Source: an uncultured Verrucomicrobiota bacterium
Lineage (GTDB): Bacteria; Verrucomicrobiota; Kiritimatiellia; RFP12; UBA1067
Assembly: GCA_946631535.1 (NCBI GenBank)
Contig: CAMPAF010000015.1
Coordinates: 1 to 20,365, forward strand
Direction: 5' to 3'
DNA: 20,365 nt
Below the pieces are notes generated by a model. The model did no database searches. It worked only from the letters and a program-made list of their open reading frames with translations, and was not told where the DNA came from. The position numbers and the translations under genes were made by a program. How positions within the stretch are numbered: the first letter of the stretch is position 1; every line of letters starts with the position of its first letter. Below are positions 14,721-20,365 of this stretch, one piece after another.

Positions 14721-15398
14721 CTACAAGCGCGCGGCCAAGGCTATGCTACAGGCGATACCGTCGTCACTGCCGACCATGCGGGCCGCAGCCGAACGCGCGT
14801 CGCGCGAGAGGTCTGCCGCGGACATCTCGCCGATGCCGTGCATGCGCAGGTAGCGCACGCCGCGCCGATAGGCGCGCACGGCAGCGTCCACGCCGGCCTC
14901 CGAGGCCGCCGCGAGGGCCGCCACGTTCCTTGCGCTCAGGCCCGCGTTGGCCCATCCCCCGTCGGCGTTCTGCTCGCGCACGAGCGCGGCGACGGCCTGC
15001 TGTAGCGCGGCGCGGTCCGCGGACGGGTCCTTCGCAAGCACCGTCACCGCGTACGCCTGCACGTAAGGGGCGGCCGTCGACGACGAGAACGAGCCGTCCG
15101 CGCGCTGGCACGCCACCAGCTTCTCAAGGGAGAATCTAGGGACCGGGCGGAAGAAGATCGACGCGACCGCCAGCAGCGCCACGAGGCACGCCGCGAGCGG
15201 AAACAGCGCGGCAGGCCTAAGCAGCCCGCGCAGCGAACGCGCGAACGCACCGCGCCGGGCCTCCGCCTCCACGGCGGCCATCACTTCGGCTGCAAAGCCG
15301 TCGCGCACGCGCGCCTGAGGCGCGGCGCGCAGCGACGCAACGAACGCCCGCAGGTCGGCGTCCGACCCGTTCAAGGCTCTCTCAATGTCCTCATTCAT
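14721..15398 (-). CDS. Putative membrane anti-sigma factor with squalene-cyclase-like repeats
   Basis: A 225-residue protein whose ATG overlaps the stop of the sigma factor gene (ATGA), the usual place for an anti-sigma factor. Residues 1-60 are charged and should be cytoplasmic; one membrane segment lies at about 63-83. The outer part, 90-225, is helical and has two copies of a QxADG(S/G)(F/W) motif (QRADGSF 98-104, QNADGGW 143-149), the QW-type repeat of squalene/hopene cyclases and prenyltransferases. There is no DxDD-type catalytic motif, and the domain is too short for a full enzyme. I infer a sensor domain outside the membrane that controls the sigma factor. No zinc-binding HxxxCxxC motif is seen at the N-terminus, so the anti-sigma call rests mainly on context and topology. 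Confidence 0.6.
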   Translation of the reverse strand: MNEDIERALNGSDADLRAFVASLRAAPQARVRDGFAAEVMAAVEAEARRGAFARSLRGLLRPAALFPLAACLVALLAVASIFFRPVPRFSLEKLVACQRADGSFSSSTAAPYVQAYAVTVLAKDPSADRAALQQAVAALVREQNADGGWANAGLSARNVAALAAASEAGVDAAVRAYRRGVRYLRMHGIGEMSAADLSRDARSAAARMVGSDDGIACSIALAARL

Positions 15399-15940
15399 GC
15401 CAGCAGCTCCTTCAGCTTCCTCAGCGCGTTGAACATGCGCGATTTCACCGTGCCCACGGGAATGCCCAGAATCTCGCCCACGTCCGCGTACGGCAGGTCC
15501 TGGAACACGCCCAACTCCACTACGTCGCGCAGCGCCGGCGAAAGCCGGGCCACCGCGCGACGGACGTCCTCGCCCACAGCAGAGTCCGCCGGCGCGCCCC
15601 CCTGCTCCGGGGATGCGTCCGACGCGACCTCCGCCTCGTGCGCAAGGTCCTCCTCCAGGCCGCGCCTGCGGCCCTCGGCGCGGAAGAAGTCCACGGACAC
15701 CTGCCCCGCCAGGAGGAACAGGAACGTCGTGAACTTCGCCTGCGCCGTGTACTTCTTCCGGTAGTTCCACAGCCGCAAGAACGTCTGCTGCGCGAGATCC
15801 TGCCCGTCATCCCATGAAACGCCGCGCCGCATGAAAAAGTTCAAAAGAATGTTCTGGTATCTTTCGACCAGCTCCGCGAAGGCGGCCGTCTCCCCCTTGG
15901 CCGACAGAGCCATCAGCTCGGCATCAGGACGGCAGCTCAT
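15395..15940 (-). CDS. ECF-type RNA polymerase sigma factor
   Basis: A 181-residue sigma-70 family protein of the extracytoplasmic-function type. Region 2 covers about 7-92, with the core-binding and -10-recognition helices around DLAQQTFLRLWNYRKKY. An acidic, Ala-rich linker runs from about 93 to 123. Region 4 (125-181) carries LPYADVGEILGIPVGTVKSRMFNALRKLK, a typical -35-recognition helix-turn-helix. There is no region 1 or 3, as expected. The start ATG 15940 overlaps the cvpA stop by four bases (ATGA), and the gene's own stop overlaps the next start in the same way, so the three proteins are likely made in coupled amounts. Its target promoters are unknown. Upstream in-frame codons extend the frame only into cvpA. 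Confidence 0.9.
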   Translation of the reverse strand: MSCRPDAELMALSAKGETAAFAELVERYQNILLNFFMRRGVSWDDGQDLAQQTFLRLWNYRKKYTAQAKFTTFLFLLAGQVSVDFFRAEGRRRGLEEDLAHEAEVASDASPEQGGAPADSAVGEDVRRAVARLSPALRDVVELGVFQDLPYADVGEILGIPVGTVKSRMFNALRKLKELLA

Positions 15941-16413
15941 TGCTCGGGGGCCTCCGCCAGATTGGCGTCCGCCCATGCCGCGACCTCTCGCACGATAGTT
16001 GAATGCGTGGCGAAGAATCCCGTGGAGTACGAGCCTGGCCGCATCAAGCCAAAGCCTGCGAGAAGCCCGATGACGACAGCGCTCTTGAACAGTCCGCCAA
16101 GCATCCCGAGGAAGGCGTTCGTAGGCTGTGGGACCATCACGGACACGAATTTCGCGACAATCCACCGCGCGAGGCCGAACGCCACTAGCGCAAATACGAA
16201 ATCTAGCACGTATGCCGCCATGGCGGCATACTTCCCAAATCCCAAGGCGACCACGCAGGTACGCGCAAACCCAATCAGCAAAAAGCCAGCGCCGCTTGCC
16301 GCCGCAAAGCCCGCAAGCGACCCCAGCTCGCCTGATAGCCCACGGTAAAGCCCGATTCCAGCTAGGAGGGCAGCCAAGCCCGCAAGGACGAAATCAAGCG
16401 GCATCAGCTCCAT
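15937..16413 (-). CDS. cvpA: CvpA-family membrane protein
   Basis: A 158-residue integral membrane protein with four likely membrane segments (about 7-23, 30-50, 60-85 and 104-122), matching the length and layout of the CvpA (colicin V production) family. In the family it is linked to envelope stability and colicin V export; its molecular role is unclear. The N-terminal MPLDFVLAGL and central GYRG-like turn (GLYRGLSGELG) fit the family. A GAGGGG-like ribosome site lies just upstream of ATG 16413. It follows the TPR lipoprotein gene by 18 nt and overlaps the sigma factor gene by four. A 22-bp perfect palindrome at 16210-16231 lies inside the coding sequence. Confidence 0.8.
   Translation of the reverse strand: MELMPLDFVLAGLAALLAGIGLYRGLSGELGSLAGFAAASGAGFLLIGFARTCVVALGFGKYAAMAAYVLDFVFALVAFGLARWIVAKFVSVMVPQPTNAFLGMLGGLFKSAVVIGLLAGFGLMRPGSYSTGFFATHSTIVREVAAWADANLAEAPEQ
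16210..16231. repeat. 22-bp perfect palindrome inside cvpA
   Basis: All 22 bases are self-complementary, centred on CCATGG between 16220 and 16221. The 16-bp core TGCCGCCATGGCGGCA also occurs in the xylanase gene at 4831-4846. It encodes Tyr-Ala-Ala-Met-Ala-Ala-Tyr in a membrane segment. Confidence 0.7.
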
Positions 16414-16431
16414 CGCACCCCTCGGTCGCAG

Positions 16432-17517
16432 CTATTTCAGCTCCTGCCGATACGCCTTCCAGGCGTTGAGATGCTTCTCCCTGCCGGCCTTCTGGAGCGC
16501 CGCGATGTAGAGATCGAGCGTCTTGTGGTTCTCGGGATCGTGCGCGATCGCGCGGTCCAGGATGGAGACCGCCGTGGCCCAACGCTTGTTCGCGTACGCG
16601 AGCTGCGCCGCCGCGTAGTAGTTGTCCTGCACGACCGGGCGCAGGTCGATGGCGACGCGGTACGCGCGCAGCGCCTTGTCGACGCCGTCCGCAGTCTTGT
16701 CGTTGAGGGACACGAGGTACGCCAGCTCGCGCGCGGCGGGATAGGAGAACGGGTCGGCAGCGAGCGCCGCCTCGTATTTCTTCATCGCAGCCCTGATCTG
16801 GCGCTTCTTGCGCAGAGCCTCGGCCTCGGCGATCAGCTTCGCAGCCGCGCCGGCATCGCGTTTCGCGGCGCCGGGCCTCGATGCGGCGGCGGCGGCAAGC
16901 GATGCCCTGATGGCCGGAATGACCTCGCGGCTGAGCTTCTTCGTGCGCGGGTCGCCGGGAGCCGAGAGGCGCGCTGCCATCTCGAACTGCTCCACCGCCG
17001 CCTCGTCGAACTGGTACGTGTTGCGCGAGAGCAGGCCAAGGTGATACCACGCGGCGGCGTTGCGGTGGTCGAGGTGCAGCGCGCGAAACAGCGTGAGGCG
17101 CGCCGTGTCGAACTCGTTCTGGGCGATTTCCACCACGGCCCGGGAGACGAGCGCCTCGGCGCGAAGGGCCGGCGGCAGCGACTTCTCCGCCACGACGGCG
17201 TCGAAGTCCGCGATGGCGCGCTTGTAGTCCTTCTTCATGTAGGCGGCCTGCCCGTCCACGAGCCGCGCCTCCGCAGAATCCGGCATCAGCTCAAGCGCCT
17301 TCTTCGCCGCCGCGTCGGCGGCCTCGATGTCCTTGCCCTCGCCCGACAACTTTTCGATAGCGCGCTGCAGGCATTCCTCGCCGCTCTCCTCCACTACAGC
17401 CGCCGCCTGCGGCTGCTTCGGCGCCGGCGCTTCCTCCTCGTCGCAGCCGACAAGCACGGCCGCGCATGCGACCATGACAAGGAAAGGCATTTTCCTAAAA
17501 GCAATCTCTTTCGTCAT
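16432..17517 (-). CDS. TPR-repeat lipoprotein
   Basis: A 361-residue lipoprotein with a signal peptide ending in VLVGC (Cys25), a short acidic/Pro linker, then tetratricopeptide-type helices through most of its length. Clear TPR-like pairs occur near 70-105 (ALELMPDSAEARLVDGQAAY), 140-170 (HLDHRNAAAWYHLGLL), 235-270 (KYEAALAADPFSYPAARELA) and 300-340 (ILDRAIAHDPENHKTLDLYI). It is anchored to the envelope and probably scaffolds a protein complex; no enzyme motif is seen. Start ATG 17517 has GGAG at good spacing; an in-frame ATG at 17532 lies only 8 nt after the -10 box. It is the first gene of an operon with cvpA, the sigma factor and its membrane partner, so it may belong to the same envelope-stress module. 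Confidence 0.8.
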   Translation of the reverse strand: MTKEIAFRKMPFLVMVACAAVLVGCDEEEAPAPKQPQAAAVVEESGEECLQRAIEKLSGEGKDIEAADAAAKKALELMPDSAEARLVDGQAAYMKKDYKRAIADFDAVVAEKSLPPALRAEALVSRAVVEIAQNEFDTARLTLFRALHLDHRNAAAWYHLGLLSRNTYQFDEAAVEQFEMAARLSAPGDPRTKKLSREVIPAIRASLAAAAASRPGAAKRDAGAAAKLIAEAEALRKKRQIRAAMKKYEAALAADPFSYPAARELAYLVSLNDKTADGVDKALRAYRVAIDLRPVVQDNYYAAAQLAYANKRWATAVSILDRAIAHDPENHKTLDLYIAALQKAGREKHLNAWKAYRQELK

Positions 17518-17540
17518 CTGGACTTTCTCCATTCGCGCCC

Positions 17541-17549
17541 ATTATACCA
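17541..17549 (-). promoter_or_regulatory. Extended -10 promoter TGGTATAAT of the sigma operon
   Basis: TGG (17547-17549) plus the perfect box TATAAT (17541-17546) on the minus strand. Transcription should begin near 17534, two bases before ATG 17532 and 16-17 nt before ATG 17517. No clear -35 box is present. Confidence 0.65.
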
Positions 17550-17556
17550 CAATTCG

Positions 17557-17571
17557 GCCGCGTGGCGCGGC
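17557..17571. other. GC hairpin between two operons
   Basis: GCCGCG (17557-17562), TGG, CGCGGC (17566-17571) form a perfect 6-bp stem between the stop of the beta-helix gene (17573) and the TATAAT box of the next operon. It may help end transcription but has no T-tract. It overlaps the place where a -35 box would lie. Confidence 0.35.
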
Positions 17572-17572
17572 A

Positions 17573-19033
17573 TCATTTTGCCGCCAAGGTCTCGCGCACG
17601 TCGCGGTGGCGGGAATGGCCGCGCTTGCTGCGCAGCGACGCGTGGTCGAGCGGACGGAAATAGTCGCACATGTACTCCGTCGCGAACCGCGCCGACATGG
17701 GCGTAGCGTCCGGGCAAAGCACGAACACCTTGAGGATTCCGTCCTCCTCGACCGACCTCACCTCGCGGCCCTCGCAGAGCGGGTTGAGCGGCTTGGCCGC
17801 GAAGTCCGTCCGCCCGGACGAGTCCTTCGCCGCCGACAACCGCCACGCGGCGCCGCCGTCGAGCGTGAGGATTCCCTCGCACGCGCCCGTCTTCGCCACC
17901 GTGAATATGTCCGCCACCTTGCACCAGCCCTTGTCCGCGTAGCGCACGGTGTAGTCGGGCAGGTTGCGCCCGAGGCAGAGACGGTCGATGTTCGCGCCCT
18001 TGATGGCGTAGTCGCTCTTGAGTATCACGTCGCGCACGACGGCCTGCGGCATGTAGTGCTTCGCCGTCGCGCCGGGATGCGCGTCGTTGCCGCCAACGCC
18101 GATGAGCCCGCCGTTGAGGACCAGCTTGCCGGGATGCTGCGCGTCGGCGAAGTGCAGGAAGTCGCCGGTACGGTTCTTCACGTCCTTCACGGACCCGTCC
18201 TCCCAGTACATCACGTTCATTATCTCGCAGAGCGCGCCCTCCCCTTTCATGTCGAACGCATGGTAGCACGTGTCGGGGTAGATCTCCGAGCCGGTGAAGT
18301 GCGCCCCGGAACCGAGCACTATGCCGCGCGTGTCGTACCACCAGCTTGGCTCGTGCGCGCCCATCACGCCCGTCCAGAGATGCATGTTGTCGCCGTACGT
18401 GTGCCCGTTGAAGAGCTCCAGCCCGACGTTCACGCCCATCGCCTCGACGTTTGTGAGGCGGCAGTCGGCCGGTCCGTCGATGCGGATGCCCACGGCGCGC
18501 GAAGTCGGATCCTTTGTCGTGCCGAAGATCGTCATGTTGCCGGCGAAGATCGGCCGCGACCCGCGTCCCTTCACGTACAGTCCCCACGCACCCACGCCGA
18601 AGATGCCGACCTTGTCGATGAACGTGTACGTGGCCTGGCGGCAGTCCGCGATGCGGATGCCACATTCGCGGCTCGCGCACTTGATGCTGAGGTTCTCCAC
18701 GTTAATCGGGTTGTCGCCGCCGAACTCAATCACGCCCCGCGCCCCGTTCGTGCAGGCGATCTCCGAGACGAACCACGTGCGCGAGGCGTCCACCTTCGGG
18801 ATGCGCGCGTAGCCCTCGCCCCGGATGGGGTTCTTCAGGACGAGCGGATGCGCCACCTTGTAGATGCCGGCCGGAAAGAGCAGAGCGCCCTTCGCAGTGT
18901 TCGCGTTCACGATCGCGCTCACGTCGGCAGAGCCGTCGTTCTTCGCGCCAAGCGACAGCACGTTGATGGTTTCGGCCCGCGCGGCCAGCACGCCCGCGCA
19001 AACGGCCAGCGCAAGCGTAAGTCCATGTTCCAT
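17573..19033 (-). CDS. Secreted right-handed beta-helix protein (pectate lyase-like)
   Basis: A 486-residue protein with a signal peptide (1-20, ending ARA) and then INVLSLGAKNDGSADVSAIV (23-42), the opening seen in the Pectate_lyase_3/GH55-type beta-helix fold (usual form: YGAKGDGxTDDTxAI). Repeating short strands with Asn, Gly and hydrophobic ladders run through about 60-400, such as VENLSIKCASRECGIRIADC and RLTNVEAMGVNVGLELFN. The fold suggests binding or cleaving a polysaccharide outside the cytoplasm; I cannot assign catalytic residues or a family number. The C-terminus is basic (SLRSKRGHSRHRD). ATG 19033 has an AAAGGAAG ribosome site, 23 nt past the glycosyltransferase stop, so the two are probably cotranscribed. 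Confidence 0.75.
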   Translation of the reverse strand: MEHGLTLALAVCAGVLAARAETINVLSLGAKNDGSADVSAIVNANTAKGALLFPAGIYKVAHPLVLKNPIRGEGYARIPKVDASRTWFVSEIACTNGARGVIEFGGDNPINVENLSIKCASRECGIRIADCRQATYTFIDKVGIFGVGAWGLYVKGRGSRPIFAGNMTIFGTTKDPTSRAVGIRIDGPADCRLTNVEAMGVNVGLELFNGHTYGDNMHLWTGVMGAHEPSWWYDTRGIVLGSGAHFTGSEIYPDTCYHAFDMKGEGALCEIMNVMYWEDGSVKDVKNRTGDFLHFADAQHPGKLVLNGGLIGVGGNDAHPGATAKHYMPQAVVRDVILKSDYAIKGANIDRLCLGRNLPDYTVRYADKGWCKVADIFTVAKTGACEGILTLDGGAAWRLSAAKDSSGRTDFAAKPLNPLCEGREVRSVEEDGILKVFVLCPDATPMSARFATEYMCDYFRPLDHASLRSKRGHSRHRDVRETLAAK

Positions 19034-19056
19034 GATTGCTTCCTTTCCGTATGCTG

Positions 19057-20139
19057 TCACGCGCCGAATCCCATGTCGGCGAGGATGGACGCGAGCTGCC
19101 CCTTGATGACCGCCATCGAGAGGTGCTTCTCGAAGAAGTCGCGCGCCGCGGCGAAGTAGAAGTCGCGCCGCGACCAGTCGTCGCGGTAGGCGCGCACCGC
19201 ATCGGCTATCGCCTTCGCGTCGCCCGGCGGCACGAACTTGATTGCGGGGCAGTCCTTCGCCTCCGGCGGATAGCCGGTGCAGAACTCGTTGATGGTGGGC
19301 CGCGCGCAGGCCATGCACTCATACACCTTGTTGCCGATCACGCGCGACGCCTTCTCGGTGGTGCCGAAGACGCCCAGCACGACATCGTGCGCACAGATGA
19401 CCTTCGGCACGTCCACGTACGGCACCTTGTCGAGGAAGCGGATGTTGCGGATGCCGGCGGCCTTCGCCTCCGTCTCGGCCTTGTACGCGCCCCAGCCGAG
19501 GAAGTTCCACTGGATGTTCTCGCTCTGCGTCATGCGCGCGGCCTCCACGATGTACTCCGTGCCGTGGAGCGGCAGGTACGCGCCGTGGTAGAGAACCTTG
19601 AACGGGGAAGGGGGAAGGGTGGAAGGCGATTGGCTTTCATCATTCGGCTTGAAAACCGACTCGTCCGTGCCGGTGAGGAGGACTCGCATCTTCTCGCGCG
19701 GGACGTTGAACGTGCGCGCGCAGAATTCGAGGTGGCACGAGGTGTCCCACGTCACCATGTCCGGCGCGTGCATCATCTTCGTCTCGAGAGCTAGGAGCTT
19801 GCGTGCGCGCGGCTCCTCGGCCTTCCACTTGCGCTGCTCGAGCACCTTTTTGTCCCAGGCGGAGATCATCGGGTCGAACAGCACCTTGACGCCGCGCCTG
19901 TGCGCCCAGCGGCAGGCGGCCAGGATGTCGCGCTGGCGGCATACCGGCACCCACACGAGGTCGGGCTTCGGGCGGCGCCCAAGTCCGCGAACCGCCGCCT
20001 CCACGTCGCCGAAGCGCGGAAACCACTTCACGAAGAAGTAGTCCACCTCCCAGCCAAGCTCGCGGAACAGCGCCGCATACACGCGGTTGCGTGAATAGCC
20101 GGGGTCGAACCGCCCCCAGAATAGGACGCGCCTCGTCAT
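19057..20139 (-). CDS. GT4-type glycosyltransferase (GT-B fold)
   Basis: A 360-residue cytoplasmic protein that should move a sugar from a nucleotide-sugar donor to a glycan or lipid acceptor. Residues 1-165 form the acceptor half, and 181-360 the donor-binding half with KVLYHGAYLPLHGTEYIVEAA (181-201) and the conserved VIGNKVYECMACARPTI segment, where the Glu of KVYE sits in the GT4 donor-site region. Between the halves, residues 166-180 are a Ser/Pro-rich linker encoded by a purine-rich heptamer repeat. It lies 8 nt after the argD-like gene and 23 nt before a secreted beta-helix protein. The sugar and acceptor are unknown; a role in surface polysaccharide synthesis is likely. Confidence 0.8.
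   Translation of the reverse strand: MTRRVLFWGRFDPGYSRNRVYAALFRELGWEVDYFFVKWFPRFGDVEAAVRGLGRRPKPDLVWVPVCRQRDILAACRWAHRRGVKVLFDPMISAWDKKVLEQRKWKAEEPRARKLLALETKMMHAPDMVTWDTSCHLEFCARTFNVPREKMRVLLTGTDESVFKPNDESQSPSTLPPSPFKVLYHGAYLPLHGTEYIVEAARMTQSENIQWNFLGWGAYKAETEAKAAGIRNIRFLDKVPYVDVPKVICAHDVVLGVFGTTEKASRVIGNKVYECMACARPTINEFCTGYPPEAKDCPAIKFVPPGDAKAIADAVRAYRDDWSRRDFYFAAARDFFEKHLSMAVIKGQLASILADMGFGA
19604..19626. repeat. Purine-rich heptamer repeat inside the glycosyltransferase gene
   Basis: GGGGAAG, GGGGAAG, GGTGGAA and a trailing GG run from 19604 to 19626. Read on the minus strand they encode the STLPPSPF linker between the two halves of the GT-B fold. Unit and period resemble the GGTGAAA tract at 108-149. 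Confidence 0.6.
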
Positions 20140-20147
20140 CGCCGGAA

Positions 20148-20365
20148 TCAGCCGAAGAGCTCGTCCAGAGAGTCGCCCATCATCTCGACGGCCTCCTCCA
20201 GGTGGTCTTCACGGATGGAGAGCGTGGGCAGGAAGCGCACCACGTGCGCGCCGGCCGTGCAGGCGAGCACGCCGCCCGCCGCGAACGCCTCGACCACGTC
20301 CTTCGCCGGCCCTTCCGTCACCATGCCGAGCATCATGCCGATGCCGCGCACGTCGAGAATCTGGT
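20148..20365 (-). CDS. argD: Acetylornithine aminotransferase-like, C-terminal part (5' end outside the window)
   Basis: Only the last 72 residues are in the window. LDVRGIGMMLG, followed by PAKDVVEAFAAGGVLACTAGAHVVRFLPTLSI, matches the C-terminal domain of ArgD-type class III aminotransferases, which transaminate N-acetylornithine in arginine synthesis using pyridoxal phosphate. The active-site Lys lies upstream and cannot be checked, so another class III aminotransferase (for example succinylornithine or ornithine type) is possible. The ATG-like codons seen inside this part are internal; the frame is open to the window edge. The stop lies 8 nt before the glycosyltransferase start. Confidence 0.75.
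   Translation of the reverse strand, partial: QILDVRGIGMMLGMVTEGPAKDVVEAFAAGGVLACTAGAHVVRFLPTLSIREDHLEEAVEMMGDSLDELFG

Noticed and set aside
1..20365. CRISPR array, tRNA or rRNA genes, transposase or phage genes
   Set aside because: The tandem repeats found have 7- or 9-bp periods without spacers, and I saw no cloverleaf, rRNA core sequence or integrase/transposase motif.

Overview
This is GC-rich bacterial chromosome in which every gene I can support lies on the minus strand, so the natural reading direction is from 20365 down to 1. The gene content suggests a gut- or rumen-type member of the Planctomycetota-Verrucomicrobiota-Chlamydiota group, perhaps a Kiritimatiellota/Verrucomicrobiota relative. 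It includes a Tat-exported FAD oxidoreductase, a secreted GH10 xylanase, a clan GH-A hydrolase, a beta-helix protein, a Bat-type VWA/TPR protein and an ECF sigma factor with a membrane partner. That placement is inference from gene content and style; there is no rRNA or other decisive marker.

Layout in transcription order. (1) The 3' end of an argD-like aminotransferase (20365-20148), a GT4-type glycosyltransferase (20139-19057) and a secreted beta-helix protein (19033-17573), spaced 8 and 23 nt apart. (2) A four-gene regulatory operon with its own TATAAT promoter: TPR lipoprotein (17517-16432), CvpA-family membrane protein (16413-15937), ECF sigma factor (15940-15395) and a one-pass membrane partner with squalene-cyclase-like repeats (15398-14721). 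The last two junctions are ATGA stop/start overlaps. (3) A Tat-type FAD oxidoreductase (14595-13135) with its own promoter and a strong terminator (13125-13081). (4) miaB (12995-11625), an EEP-family lipoprotein (11594-10791) and a GH42-like glycosidase (10787-8244), spaced 30 and 3 nt. (5) Three probable single genes: a VIT/VWA/DUF2135 protein (8165-5142), a GH10 xylanase (4869-3292) and a BatB-BatC-like fusion (3192-343).

Much of the window concerns the cell envelope and polysaccharide breakdown: two or three secreted carbohydrate-active proteins, two VWA proteins, two lipoproteins and an ECF sigma/partner module.

The least ordinary part is the non-coding and inserted DNA. There are two different paired-hairpin inverted-repeat elements (164-315 and 4924-5054) and half of a third (12-66). 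A palindromic element of about 58 bp is read in frame inside the GH42-like gene (10281-10338). Heptamer and nonamer tandem repeats sit at gene borders and once inside a glycosyltransferase linker. Several genes also have a GGTATRRT or TGCTACAAT -10 box so close to the start codon that their mRNAs should have almost no 5' leader. I saw no tRNA, rRNA, CRISPR array, transposase or prophage gene.
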